64,000 nt of DNA from Mycobacterium sp. 852002-51961_SCH5331710 (GTDB lineage Bacteria > Actinomycetota > Actinomycetes > Mycobacteriales > Mycobacteriaceae), in contig NZ_LZSQ01000128.1 of the NCBI RefSeq assembly GCF_001665535.1, positions 58,612 through 122,611 on the forward strand. The letters are read 5' to 3'. A program made the position numbers and the translations under genes. The notes below the pieces were generated by a model that searched no databases, had not been told where the DNA came from, and saw nothing but the letters and a program-made list of their open reading frames with translations. Below are positions 21,573 to 31,135 of this stretch, piece after piece. Each line of letters begins with the position of its first letter. Position 1 is the stretch's first letter.

Positions 21573-21878
21573 ACGACTCAACGCTCGGCCATCGAGGCCT
21601 ACGTCGTCGACCCGAGCGTCCGACGCGAACCACTGGCCTCCCCGGTGTTCGACACCGCCCTCGCCGAAGCCATGCCGCCCAGTCTTGTCATGACCGGCGA
21701 ACTCGACACGCTCGGCCCTGAAGGTGACGCGCTCGCAGGAGAATTCGCTCGCCGAGATGTGGCCACCACGCACCGCCGCTTCCCCGGCATCGACCACGGC
21801 TTCACGAGATCGCAAACGGATACTGCGCGCGAAGCCATGGCCCTCATCGGCGCTCATCTCATTCGGTACCTGACGTGA
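21573..21878 (+). pseudogene. Remnant of an alpha/beta hydrolase (C-terminal part only)
   Basis: The frame reads AIEAYVVDPSVRREPLASPVF, then PSLVMTGELDTL and FPGIDHGF, ending LIGAHLIRYL. This is the C-terminal third of an HSL/lipase-type alpha/beta hydrolase, with the triad Asp (GELD) and His (DHGF). The N-terminal half with the oxyanion hole and nucleophile serine is missing, and no start with a ribosome-binding site is seen. Apart from the two HAIR sites, this remnant is the only coding-like content in the 700-base gap between dnaK and the next SDR gene. Confidence 0.6.
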
Positions 21879-21983
21879 GAGGCGCCGGGATGCGTGCCAT
21901 TGTCGTTGCCCCACAACGGGCAAGGGACCAGTTGGCGGCTTCGCACGAGCGATCCACGACGTCACGGCCATAACGTGGTCGCC

Positions 21984-22832
21984 ATGCCTCGATCGAGCTC
22001 CCGACTCAGAACCGCAGACCTCACCGACCGGGTGGCGGTGATCACCGGCGCGAGCAGCGGCATCGGCCGCGAGCTGGCGCGGCTGTGCGCCGAACGCGGC
22101 GCCCACCTCGCGCTGTGCGACATCGACGACGCCGGTCTGGCCCACACCGCCGACGCGGGTCGAAGCCGGGGAACACAGGTGCTGACCCGCCATGTCGATG
22201 TGTCCGACGCCGCAGAGATGTCCGCGTTCGCCGACGCAACGTTCGACCGCTTCGGCCGGGTGGACATGGTGGTCAACAACGCCGGCGTGGGACTGGTCGG
22301 CGGGTTCCTCGACACCAGCGCCATTGACTGGCAGTGGCTGATCGGCGTCAACCTGATGGGAGTCGTGCACGGTTGCGATGCCTTCCTGCCCACCATGATC
22401 GAGTCGGGCCGCGGCGGGCACGTCGTCAACCTGTCCTCGGCCGCCGGCCTGCTGGCCAACCCTCAGCTGAGCGCCTACAGCGCAACGAAATTCGCCGTCC
22501 TCGGATTGTCGGAGGCCCTAAGGGTGGAGCTCAAGCCACACCGCATCGGCGTCACGGCGGTGTGCCCGGGCATCATCGACACCGCCATCACGCAGAACAG
22601 CCAGATCCGCGGCGACGGGGACCTCGACGAGCGCCGCACCCGGCTCGCGTCGACCTACCGCAAGCGCGGGTACCCACCCGAGCGCGTCGCGTACAACATC
22701 CTGCGCACAGTCGACCGAGACCGCGCCGTGGCGCCCATCGCCGCCGAGGCGCACGTCATGTATGTCCTCTCGCGCTGCGCTCCGCCGCTGGCGCGGTGGG
22801 TCGCTGCCCGGACCGCCGAGATGGCGAAATGA
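21984..22832 (+). CDS. Short-chain dehydrogenase/reductase
   Basis: 282 residues. Classical SDR: TGASSGIG (about 20-27), NNAG (near 100), Ser in NLSSAAG, YSATK near 166, then CPGIIDT. The C-terminal ~60 residues (RVAYNILRTVDRDRAVAPIAAEAHVMYVL) match mycobacterial SDRs with a membrane-associating end. ATG at 21984 is chosen because the longer frame adds non-conserved residues and TAACGT (21971-21976) gives a -10 eight bases upstream. The second SDR gene overlaps by four bases (ATGA), so the two are coupled and may act in sequence or as a heteromer. Confidence 0.88.
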   Translation: MPRSSSRLRTADLTDRVAVITGASSGIGRELARLCAERGAHLALCDIDDAGLAHTADAGRSRGTQVLTRHVDVSDAAEMSAFADATFDRFGRVDMVVNNAGVGLVGGFLDTSAIDWQWLIGVNLMGVVHGCDAFLPTMIESGRGGHVVNLSSAAGLLANPQLSAYSATKFAVLGLSEALRVELKPHRIGVTAVCPGIIDTAITQNSQIRGDGDLDERRTRLASTYRKRGYPPERVAYNILRTVDRDRAVAPIAAEAHVMYVLSRCAPPLARWVAARTAEMAK

Positions 22833-23617
22833 CGCAGCTGGCGGGTCGACACGCCCTGGTCACCGGCGCAACGGGCGGAATCGGCCACGCCATCGCACAT
22901 GAACTGGCCGCGCGCGGATGTTCGCTGACGGTCACGGGCCGGCGCGAGCTGGAGCTCAAGCGGTTGGTCGGCGAACTGGGACCGGCAGCCCATGGGCTGA
23001 CCGCCGACCTCGCCGACCTCGATCAGGTGCGCGACCTGATGGACCGCGCGGGCCCAGTCGACGTGCTCGTCGCCAACGCAGGCGTCGGCATCCCGGAAGA
23101 CCTGGCGATGCTGAGCGACGCCGAGATCGCCGATGCCATCCGCGTCAATCTTCTCGCTCCGGCGGCCCTCGCACGGGCGACGGTGGGCCCGATGAAGCGA
23201 CGCGGGCGCGGGCACATCGTGTTCATCTCCTCGGGAGCGGGCCTGATCGCGACCCCGGGCAACGGCTCGGTCTACACGGCGACGAAGTGGGGCTTGCGGG
23301 GCCTCGGCCTGGCCCTGCGGCAGGAACTGCACGGAACGGGCGTCGAGGTTTCGACCGTCTTCCCCGGACCGACCCGGGACGCCGGAATGTTGGCCGACAC
23401 CGGCGTCACCCTTCCGCGCGGATTCGGCACGAGCACACCGCAGGACGTCGCGCGAGCGGTGGCCCAGGCGGTCGAGCGGGATAGGCCAGAGACGACGGTC
23501 GCGTCGGCCGGCATGCGACTGCTGGTCGGATTCGGCGCTCTCGCACCGGTTTTGGTAGGCGAGGTCGCTCGGCTGGCCGGCGTCGGGCGGGTGCGCGAGG
23601 CGATGCTGACTAGGTGA
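22829..23617 (+). CDS. Short-chain dehydrogenase/reductase
   Basis: 262 residues: TGATGGIG, ANAG, Ser in FISSGAG, YTATK, then FPGPTRDAG. It begins at ATG 22829 overlapping the stop of the preceding SDR gene. The last 30 residues are hydrophobic (LLVGFGALAPVLVGEVARLAG), suggesting membrane contact and a lipid substrate. Its end overlaps the convergent PucR-type regulator gene by eight bases. The substrate is unknown. Confidence 0.88.
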   Translation: MTQLAGRHALVTGATGGIGHAIAHELAARGCSLTVTGRRELELKRLVGELGPAAHGLTADLADLDQVRDLMDRAGPVDVLVANAGVGIPEDLAMLSDAEIADAIRVNLLAPAALARATVGPMKRRGRGHIVFISSGAGLIATPGNGSVYTATKWGLRGLGLALRQELHGTGVEVSTVFPGPTRDAGMLADTGVTLPRGFGTSTPQDVARAVAQAVERDRPETTVASAGMRLLVGFGALAPVLVGEVARLAGVGRVREAMLTR

Positions 23618-24875
23618 CCAGCTCGACGAGGGCCAGTGCGGCGCGCAACTCGAGGGTGCGCTTGTCCACCGGGCGCCCCAGTAGTTCCTCGGCCTGACGG
23701 ATCCGGTAGGCGACGGTGTTCTCGTGCACGTGCAGCCGTTTGGCGGTCCGTCCGCGGCTGCCGTTCTCCTCGAGGTAGGTCCGCAGCGTCGCGGCCAGCC
23801 GGCGGGTCGCCTCATCCGTTGCCCCCAGCTTGCCGAGTTCGCGTCGCACGAACGCCGCTGCCTGGTCGGCGTCGACGGTGGCAAGCGCACGCAGCGAGAC
23901 GGTGTGGTAACGCGTGACACTGCCCGCCGGGCGCCCGGTTAGCCGGGCGACCCGTTGGGCTTCAAGCGCCTCAACGTGACTGCTCCGGAAACCCGCGATG
24001 CCGCGCGCGGGCTCCCCGACCGCGATCCGTACCCCTGGCGCCGTGGCGGTGCGAAAGCGCAACTCGTCGAGCACTTTCGACGGAACCTCGCTGTGCGAGC
24101 CGATCCACGCCGCTGCCGAGAGGATGCCGAGCGGATGCACCAGTGGCTTCTGGTCACCGATCGCCGCGGCGATGTCGCGGATGGCTGACTCCAGCAGTGC
24201 TTGGGTGTTGCGGCCCTCCTCATGCGAGTCCAGCCAAGCGATCGCCGCGACGTGCACTCGGCGGACGTCGTGGCGCAACCGCCTGCTCGCCACCTCGGTG
24301 TCGATCGGCGCGCCGGCCAGGATGGTGCCGATGGTCTCGGCCTGGCTCGCGGCGGCACTGCGCAGCCATCGGTCCCGCTCTGCCGTGTAGACCTCTTCCA
24401 CCAAACACAGCGCGGCGTCCACATAGGCGAACATCCACTCAGAACTCAATTCCGTTGCCAGGATCAGCTCCTCGGCGTCGCGCGCGTGGGTTTCTAGGAT
24501 CGAGGTGAAGTGCTGGGCGGTCGCGGCGTGTGCGAGCCGGTAGCTGCGCATCAGGGTGGCCAACGGGATGGCGTGTTGCGCACCGTCCTGGGCGTAGGCC
24601 AGCGTAGGCGATGCCAGCCGGGCCGCCTCGCCGGGATCGGCACCGGCCAGCAACACCTCGGCGAAATCTCGGATACTGGCTTCGGTGCTCGCCCGGTTCA
24701 CTTCGAGCGCCTCGGCGCTGGCGAGCAGTTCGGGGAGCCGCTCGCTGGTGAAATCGTTGACCACAGCAGAGATCTCATTGGCCCGCGCCGCGAGTTCGGT
24801 GGCCGCAGGACACAGCACCGACGACCACACCCGACATCGGTCCTCACCGCGCGCGCCCGCCCAGGCCGGCTCCAT
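23610..24875 (-). CDS. PucR/CdaR-type helix-turn-helix regulator
   Basis: 421 residues from ATG at 24875; the longer frame to 25031 runs into the divergent acyltransferase promoter. The N terminus is a helical sensor-like domain (~30-190), the middle (~215-330) a GGDEF-like fold typical of PucR regulators, and the last 60 residues hold the PucR HTH: TYLEENGSRGRTAKRLHVHENTVAYRIRQAEELLGRPV. It faces the WS/DGAT-acyl-CoA synthetase operon across a 116-base spacer and is the best candidate for its regulator, perhaps sensing a lipid or alcohol. That link is inferred from position only. Confidence 0.85.
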   Translation of the reverse strand: MEPAWAGARGEDRCRVWSSVLCPAATELAARANEISAVVNDFTSERLPELLASAEALEVNRASTEASIRDFAEVLLAGADPGEAARLASPTLAYAQDGAQHAIPLATLMRSYRLAHAATAQHFTSILETHARDAEELILATELSSEWMFAYVDAALCLVEEVYTAERDRWLRSAAASQAETIGTILAGAPIDTEVASRRLRHDVRRVHVAAIAWLDSHEEGRNTQALLESAIRDIAAAIGDQKPLVHPLGILSAAAWIGSHSEVPSKVLDELRFRTATAPGVRIAVGEPARGIAGFRSSHVEALEAQRVARLTGRPAGSVTRYHTVSLRALATVDADQAAAFVRRELGKLGATDEATRRLAATLRTYLEENGSRGRTAKRLHVHENTVAYRIRQAEELLGRPVDKRTLELRAALALVELVT

Positions 24876-24991
24876 GCAGAGCACGGTATCGCCGCCGGCC
24901 AACCGGTGATGCGCAAATTCCACAACGGCCGGGCACAACGTTGGCGCGCGCAGACAAGAAAGCCGGGGCCCGCCCGGACGACCATCGTGGT

Positions 24992-26509
24992 ATGAGACAA
25001 CTGACCAGCCTCGACGCCCAGTTCCTGGCAATGGAAAACGATCGCGTGCAAGGCCACGTCAGCGTCCTCGGTGTCTACGAGTCGCACACCGCGGCCGGCC
25101 TGCCGCTGGGTGCGGAGCTCGTCCGAGACGTCATCGGCAGCCGCTTGCATCTGTTGCCCACCTTCCGCTGGCGGCTCGCACAGGTCCCGTTCGCTCTGGA
25201 CTACCCGTACTGGGTCGACGACGGCACCTTCGACATCGAGTACCACGTCCGTGAACTCGCGCTCCCGTCGCCGGGTGACGCGCGCCAGCTCGCCGAGCAG
25301 GTGGCTCGCATCATCGGCCGCCAACTCGACCGGGCGCGCCCGCTGTGGGAGGTGTACGTGATCCACGGCCTCGCCGATGGCGGTGTCGCGGTGCTGACGA
25401 AGATGCACCACGCCGCGGTCGATGGCGTGTCCGGCGCCGAGGTGATGAGCATCCTGCTCGACGACACGACGGGCCGCGAGCGCGAACCCGCGACGGAGGT
25501 CCTCGCCGAGAGCTTCCCTTCAGAGGTCGAAATGCTGGGCCGCGGCCTTTTGGGCCTGCTGCGCCAGCCGTTTCGGGTGCTGGGCGCGGGCCCGACAGCG
25601 TTGCCGCACCTCGACGATGTGCCGACCATTCGGCACCTGCCCGGCGTGAAGGCCATCGCCCGCAGCAGCCGGCTGGTCAAGCGCGCGTTGCGGGGCGGCG
25701 CCGTCGGCGCGACTTTGCGCGGCAGCGACATCTCCGCGCCGCGCACCCGGTTTCAGGCCCGCGTGTCACCGCACCGCCGCGTCGCCTTCGGCTCGTTGCC
25801 ACTCGGCGAGGTCAAGGGCATCAAGAACACGTTCGGATGCACCGTCAACGACGTCGTCCTGGCCATCTGCACCGCAGGTCTGCGGTCCTGGCTCGGCGAC
25901 CAGGCCGAGCTGCCCGGCGAGCCGCTCGCCAGCTTCATCCCGATGTCGGTGCGAACCCCGGAGCAGCGCGGCACCTTCGGCAACCGGGTCTCGGTGATGT
26001 TGACCGCGCTGCCCACCGATGAGGCCGATCCGGTTGTGCGGCTGAGCCGCATCAACGAGGCCATGAGCGACGCCAAGGAGCGCCACCGCGCGCTGCCCGC
26101 ATCGCTGCTGCAGGACGCCAACCACTTCATCCCCCCGGCGCTGTTCGCTCAGGCGGCCAGGGCGACATCGCGACTGGCGGGCCTGCGCGGGCTGAATCAG
26201 CCTGCGAACGTGATGATCTCGAATGTTCCGGGCCCGTCGGCCCCGCTGTACCTCGGCGGTGCCCGCCAGCGCGCGCAGTTCCCGGTCTCGGGGGTGCTCG
26301 ACGGAATCGGCATCAACATCACCGTGATGAGCTACCAGGACTCACTCGAGTTCGGCATCGTCGTCGACCGCGAACTCGTCGACGACCCGTGGCCGATCCT
26401 CGACGCTCTGCGCGCCGGCCTGGACGAACTGCGTGACGCCGCCGATGCGGCGAATTCAGCCATGTCGCAACGCAGGAAGACCCCAACTCGCAGGAAGGCG
26501 ACCTCATGA
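24992..26509 (+). CDS. Wax ester synthase/diacylglycerol acyltransferase (WS/DGAT)
   Basis: 505 residues, normal for the family. The catalytic HHxxxDG is present as HHAAVDG at 139-145, with DQxxPLW-type DRARPLWE just before it, the central FGNRVSVML block, and the C-terminal SNVPGP and NITVMSYQDSLEFGI. These enzymes join acyl-CoA to diacylglycerol or fatty alcohol to make storage lipid, at the inner face of the membrane. The next gene (acyl-CoA synthetase) overlaps by four bases and would supply the acyl-CoA. ATG at 24992 begins exactly at the family's N terminus (RQLTSLDAQFL). Confidence 0.93.
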   Translation: MRQLTSLDAQFLAMENDRVQGHVSVLGVYESHTAAGLPLGAELVRDVIGSRLHLLPTFRWRLAQVPFALDYPYWVDDGTFDIEYHVRELALPSPGDARQLAEQVARIIGRQLDRARPLWEVYVIHGLADGGVAVLTKMHHAAVDGVSGAEVMSILLDDTTGREREPATEVLAESFPSEVEMLGRGLLGLLRQPFRVLGAGPTALPHLDDVPTIRHLPGVKAIARSSRLVKRALRGGAVGATLRGSDISAPRTRFQARVSPHRRVAFGSLPLGEVKGIKNTFGCTVNDVVLAICTAGLRSWLGDQAELPGEPLASFIPMSVRTPEQRGTFGNRVSVMLTALPTDEADPVVRLSRINEAMSDAKERHRALPASLLQDANHFIPPALFAQAARATSRLAGLRGLNQPANVMISNVPGPSAPLYLGGARQRAQFPVSGVLDGIGINITVMSYQDSLEFGIVVDRELVDDPWPILDALRAGLDELRDAADAANSAMSQRRKTPTRRKATS

Positions 26510-28122
26510 CCGCCCACATGCTGCGCAGCAACAGCATGGACGACTACCCACTCACGCTGACCGCCATCGTGGAACGCGCCGAACGGTTCCACGCCGACCA
26601 GCCGGTCGTGTCACGCCGTCCGTCGGGGGCGATCGCCCGAACCACCCTCGGCGCCTGCGCGAGTAGGGCACGACGGCTCGCCGGAGCACTGTCGGCACTC
26701 GGTGTGCGCGAGGGCGAACCGGTGGCCACCTTGCTGTGGAACCAGAGTGAACACCTCGAACTGTACTTCGCGGTTCCCGCCATGGGTGCGGTCATCCACA
26801 CACTCAACCCGCGGCTGTTTCCCGACGAACTCGGCTACATCGTCGGCGACGCCGAAGACAACGTGATCGTCGTCGACGAGTCACTGTTGGAGGTGTTCGA
26901 ACGCTTCTGTAGCGCATGCTCTTTCGCGCACGTCATCGTCGTCACGCACACCGGCGAAGCACCGGCGGGAACACTGGACTACGAGTCGCTCATAGCCGAC
27001 GCCGAGCCTGTCGAGTGGCCCGTTCTCGACGAACACCGCGCGGCGGCGATGTGTTACACGTCCGGCACCACCGGACGGCCCAAGGGTGTGGTGTATTCCC
27101 ACCGGGCGCTGACGTTGCATTCGCTTGTCGCCGCGCTGCCCGACCAGCTGGCGGTATCGGCACACGACACGATTCTTCCCGTCGTGCCGATGTTCCACGC
27201 CAACGCGTGGGGCCTGCCGTACGCGGCGGCGCTGGCCGGCGCCCGTCTGGTGTTGCCGGGGCCGCGGCTGGATGCCGAGAGCGTGCTCGACCTGTGTGCC
27301 GCTGAACGGGTCACGATGACGGCGGGTGTGCCGACGGTGTGGATGGGGATGCTCGCGGCACTCGACGCCGAACCGGACAAGTGGGACCTGTCCGAGCTGG
27401 ACCGGCTGATCGTCGGGGGGGCGGCCGTGCCGCGGTCGATGTTCGAGGGGTTCGACCGCCACGGCTTGACCGTCGTGCAGGCGTGGGGAATGACCGAGAC
27501 CGCACCGCTGGGAGCCGTCTGCCGGCTGCCGGGGCGCCTCTTCGAGAGCGAGCGTGACGAGCAGTACAGCCATCGCACCCGGCAGGGTGCCGCCACCCCG
27601 TTCTTCGAGATCCGGGCGCGCGACGACAACGGAGCGCTCATCGCCTGGGACGACGCCGCCATGGGCGAATTGGAGGTGCGCGGCCCCTGGGTCGCGTCGA
27701 GCTACCACAGCGGGCGGGGTGCCGACAGCTTCACACCCGACGGCTGGTTCCGCACCGGAGACGTGGTTCGGATCGACCCGCACGGCTGCATCCGGATCTG
27801 CGATCGGTCGAAAGACCTCGTCAAGTCCGGCGGCGAATGGATCTCCTCGGTGGACCTGGAGAACCAGCTCATGTCGCACGCCGCCGTCGCGCAGGCCGCC
27901 GTGATCGCGGTGCCCGACGAACGCTGGGGCGAGCGCCCGCTGGCCGTCGTGGTGCTCCGCGACGGCGGGCGAGCATCGGCCGATGAACTGCGCGACCACC
28001 TAGCCCGGGAGTTCGCCAAATGGCAACTGCCCGACCGGTTCGAGTTCATGGAAGCGATCCCCTGCACCGCAACCGGCAAGTTCAAGAAATCCGTCCTACG
28101 AAACCTGTTCACCACAGCCTGA
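26506..28122 (+). CDS. Long-chain fatty-acyl-CoA synthetase (FadD type)
   Basis: 538 residues of the adenylate-forming family. The AMP-binding P-loop is YTSGTTGRPKGVVYSHR, motif A5 is GWGMTE-like (QAWGMTETAPLG), the hinge is GWFRTGDVVRID, and the C-terminal catalytic Lys is in CTATGKFKK. It activates fatty acids via acyl-AMP to acyl-CoA. Its ATGA overlap with the WS/DGAT gene shows coupling and suggests that it feeds that enzyme. There is no membrane segment. Confidence 0.93.
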   Translation: MTAHMLRSNSMDDYPLTLTAIVERAERFHADQPVVSRRPSGAIARTTLGACASRARRLAGALSALGVREGEPVATLLWNQSEHLELYFAVPAMGAVIHTLNPRLFPDELGYIVGDAEDNVIVVDESLLEVFERFCSACSFAHVIVVTHTGEAPAGTLDYESLIADAEPVEWPVLDEHRAAAMCYTSGTTGRPKGVVYSHRALTLHSLVAALPDQLAVSAHDTILPVVPMFHANAWGLPYAAALAGARLVLPGPRLDAESVLDLCAAERVTMTAGVPTVWMGMLAALDAEPDKWDLSELDRLIVGGAAVPRSMFEGFDRHGLTVVQAWGMTETAPLGAVCRLPGRLFESERDEQYSHRTRQGAATPFFEIRARDDNGALIAWDDAAMGELEVRGPWVASSYHSGRGADSFTPDGWFRTGDVVRIDPHGCIRICDRSKDLVKSGGEWISSVDLENQLMSHAAVAQAAVIAVPDERWGERPLAVVVLRDGGRASADELRDHLAREFAKWQLPDRFEFMEAIPCTATGKFKKSVLRNLFTTA

Positions 28123-28134
28123 AAGGAACCCACC

Positions 28135-28731
28135 ATGAGCAGATTCGACATCTCCCAGACCAACCGGGCCGTGGAGCGCTTGATCGAGACCACGGACAAC
28201 CCCCGTCATCTCTACCTGCTGCACGCCTACAACCGGCACCGCTACCTGGAGATGGCCGGCCGGTACGAGGAGATCTTCGCTCCGGACATGACGGTCGAGA
28301 AACCCGTCTACCACTTCAACATGCTCGGCAAGAGCGTGACCGTCGAGGGCGCGGATGCCGTCAAGGCGCTGTACCGGCAATGGCGGGACACGGCGCAGTG
28401 CGTTTTCTATGTCGACGACGAGAAGCTGGCGGTCAGCGACGACATGATCGTGTCGACCTCGTTCATCTATCAACAAACCCCCGGCGCCATCCTGGCGGCC
28501 GAGGGGGTGCCCGCCGATCCTCAGGCCACCTATCTGGTCAAGACCGCCGAGCACATGATCTGGCCCTACGAAGACGGACTGCTCGTCGGTGAGGACGTGT
28601 GGGAGTACGACGAGAACGCACGCGAGTTCATCATGCTCGACCCGGCCGACGTGCTCACCATCGAACAGTCCGCTGCGCTGCTCGACCCGCTGATCAAGCC
28701 GCTGCCGGAACACAATCCGTTCCTGCGATGA
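28135..28731 (+). CDS. NTF2/SnoaL-like protein of unknown function
   Basis: 198 residues with an NTF2-like layout: helical start (LYLLHAYNRHRYLEMAGRYEEIF), then strands (VYHFNMLGKSVTVEGADAVKALYRQW; VFYVDDEKLAVSDDMIVST). A good AAAGGA ribosome-binding site precedes the ATG. It lies 12 bases after the acyl-CoA synthetase and before the sulfatase gene in the same direction. NTF2-fold proteins include isomerases, dehydratases and binding proteins, so no reaction can be given. Confidence 0.75.
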   Translation: MSRFDISQTNRAVERLIETTDNPRHLYLLHAYNRHRYLEMAGRYEEIFAPDMTVEKPVYHFNMLGKSVTVEGADAVKALYRQWRDTAQCVFYVDDEKLAVSDDMIVSTSFIYQQTPGAILAAEGVPADPQATYLVKTAEHMIWPYEDGLLVGEDVWEYDENAREFIMLDPADVLTIEQSAALLDPLIKPLPEHNPFLR

Positions 28732-28783
28732 CCACAGCCCGCAGTGTCTAGGGTGATGAGTCGGAACCGGCGAAAGGACCACG

Positions 28784-31123
28784 ATGCCCGAACGTGCTGA
28801 CACCGATGTGGTCGCTGCGAAGCTGCCGGGGGGCGAGACGCTACCGTTCGCGCCCATTCCGTCGGCCAGCATCGCCGGCCGCACGCTCCAGGAGTCCACC
28901 TACGCCCAGCGGACCGTCCCGCGGCGCCTGCACGACGATGCGCCCAACATCATCATCGTGCTGATCGACGACGCCGGCCCCGGCCTGCCGACGACGTTCG
29001 GCGGGGAAGTCCGCACCGACACCCTGGATCGGGTCTGCGCCGAGGGAGTGTCGTACAACAGGTTTCACACCACCGCGATGTGCTCGCCCACTCGGGCATC
29101 ACTGCTGACCGGACGCAACCACCACGAGATCGGCAACGGTCAGATCGCGGAACTGGCCAACGACTGGGACGGTTACGCCGGAAAGATCCCGCGGTCCAGC
29201 GCGACGGTCGCCGAAGTGCTCAAACAATACGGCTATGCCACCGCCGCGTTCGGCAAGTGGCACAACACCCCGGCCGAAGAGACGACGGCCGCGGGGCCAT
29301 TCGAGAATTGGCCTACCGGTTTGGGTTTCGAGTACTTCTACGGATTCCTCGCCGGCGAGGCCTCCCAGTACGAGCCGCACCTGGTGCGCAACACCACCGT
29401 CGTCACGCCACCCCGGACACCGGAGGAGGGCTATCACCTCTCGGAGGATCTGGCCGACGACGCCGTCGCCTGGTTACGCCGGCACAAGGCATTAAACGCC
29501 GACAAGCCCTTCTTCATGTATTGGGCCAGCGGATGCCTGCACGGCCCACACCACATCATGAAGGAATGGGCGGACAAGTACGCAGGCAGGTTCGACGACG
29601 GCTGGGACGCCTACCGACAGCGTGTGTTCGAGCGGGCCAAGGAGAAGGGCTGGCTTCCACCGGACTGCAAGCTCACCGAGCGCGACGACACCCTGGCGTC
29701 CTGGGACAGCATCCCCGAGGACGAGAAGCCGTTTCAGCGGCGCCTCATGGAGGTCGCGGCGGGCTACGCCGAGCATGTCGACGTCCAAGTCGGCCGTCTC
29801 GCCGACGAGTTGGACCGGCTCGGCTACGGCGACAACACGCTGTTCCTCTACATCTGGGGCGACAACGGTTCATCGGGTGAAGGCCAGAACGGCACGATCG
29901 CCGAATTGTTGGCGCAGAACGGGATTCCGACAACAGTCCGCCAGCACATCGACGCGCTCGACGAGCTCGGCGGCCTCGACGTGCTCGGGTCACCTCTGGT
30001 TGACAACCAGTACCACGCCGGGTGGGCATGGGCGGGCAGCACACCGTATAAGGGAATGAAGCTGCTCGCCTCGCATCTCGGCGGCACCCGCAACCCGATG
30101 GCGGTCAAGTGGCCGGCGAGAATCGGTCCCGATCCGGTACCGCGCGACACCTTCCTGCACTGCAACGACGTGGTGCCCACCATCTACGACGTTGTCGGCA
30201 TCGAGGCACCGCGCGTGGTCAACGGTGAACCGCAGATACCGCTTGCCGGAGCAAGTTTCGCGTCCACCCTTGTCGACCGCACGGCCGCGGGCGGCAAGGA
30301 GACTCAGTACTTCGAGATCATGGGCAGCCGCGCGATCTACCACCAGGGATGGATGGCCTGTGCCCGTGGGCCTCGGCTGCCGTGGGTGCCCGGCCAGCCC
30401 GAGGGCATCGCGACGTGGACCCCCGATGCCGATGTTTGGGAGCTGTACCACCTCGACGAAGATTGGTCGCAGGCTGATGATCTCGCGGAGCAGCACCCCG
30501 ACAAGCTCGCCCAGCTGCGGGAGGTGTTCGCCATCGAGGCGGCGCGCAATTCGGTGCTCCCAATCGGCGGCGGATTGTGGGTGCCGGTCTATCACCCCGA
30601 GTTGCGGATCTCCCCGCCGTACCGGGAGTGGGAGTTCTCGGCAGATACGGTGCGCATGCCAGAGTTCTGTGCACCAGCGCTGGGCAACAAGAACAATGTC
30701 GTCACGATCGAGGCCGAGGTGCCCGCAGACGCGAACGGCGTGCTGTATGCGCTCGGAGCCGGCGCCGGAGGGTTGACCTGTTATTTCGACGACGGGTACT
30801 TGTGTTACGAGTACAACCTGTTCATCCTGCAGCGCACCAAGATCCGGTCCGACGCGAAGGTCCCGCCGGGGCGCACCACCATCTCGGTTCAGACCCGTTA
30901 CGCCGAACAGCGACCCGCCGGACCACTGGACATCACACTGGCTGTCGGCGGAAAAGCCGTTGCGACGGGCCAGGTTCCGGTGAGTGCGCCGTTGTTGTTC
31001 ACCGCCAACGACTGTCTCGACATCGGAACCTGCCTCGGCTCACCGGTTTCGCTGGACTACCGCGAGCGCGCCCCGTTCCCGTTCGAGGGGGTCATCGACC
31101 GTGTCCATGTCGCCTATACCTGA
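28784..31123 (+). CDS. Arylsulfatase (AtsD-like)
   Basis: 779 residues. The sulfatase signature C-x-P-x-R is CSPTR, with Cys100 as the residue that must be oxidised to formylglycine, followed by ASLLTGRN. Metal ligands are in NIIIVLIDDAGPG (D62, D63) and in WGDNGS. The ~230-residue C-terminal part is larger than in short sulfatases and matches the AtsD/AtsB type (Rv0663 as remembered). It hydrolyses sulfate esters; no signal peptide is visible, so it probably acts in the cytosol. No formylglycine-generating enzyme gene is in the window. TAGGGT at 28750 may be a separate promoter. Confidence 0.93.
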   Translation: MPERADTDVVAAKLPGGETLPFAPIPSASIAGRTLQESTYAQRTVPRRLHDDAPNIIIVLIDDAGPGLPTTFGGEVRTDTLDRVCAEGVSYNRFHTTAMCSPTRASLLTGRNHHEIGNGQIAELANDWDGYAGKIPRSSATVAEVLKQYGYATAAFGKWHNTPAEETTAAGPFENWPTGLGFEYFYGFLAGEASQYEPHLVRNTTVVTPPRTPEEGYHLSEDLADDAVAWLRRHKALNADKPFFMYWASGCLHGPHHIMKEWADKYAGRFDDGWDAYRQRVFERAKEKGWLPPDCKLTERDDTLASWDSIPEDEKPFQRRLMEVAAGYAEHVDVQVGRLADELDRLGYGDNTLFLYIWGDNGSSGEGQNGTIAELLAQNGIPTTVRQHIDALDELGGLDVLGSPLVDNQYHAGWAWAGSTPYKGMKLLASHLGGTRNPMAVKWPARIGPDPVPRDTFLHCNDVVPTIYDVVGIEAPRVVNGEPQIPLAGASFASTLVDRTAAGGKETQYFEIMGSRAIYHQGWMACARGPRLPWVPGQPEGIATWTPDADVWELYHLDEDWSQADDLAEQHPDKLAQLREVFAIEAARNSVLPIGGGLWVPVYHPELRISPPYREWEFSADTVRMPEFCAPALGNKNNVVTIEAEVPADANGVLYALGAGAGGLTCYFDDGYLCYEYNLFILQRTKIRSDAKVPPGRTTISVQTRYAEQRPAGPLDITLAVGGKAVATGQVPVSAPLLFTANDCLDIGTCLGSPVSLDYRERAPFPFEGVIDRVHVAYT

Positions 31124-31135
31124 GGACCGCGAGCG

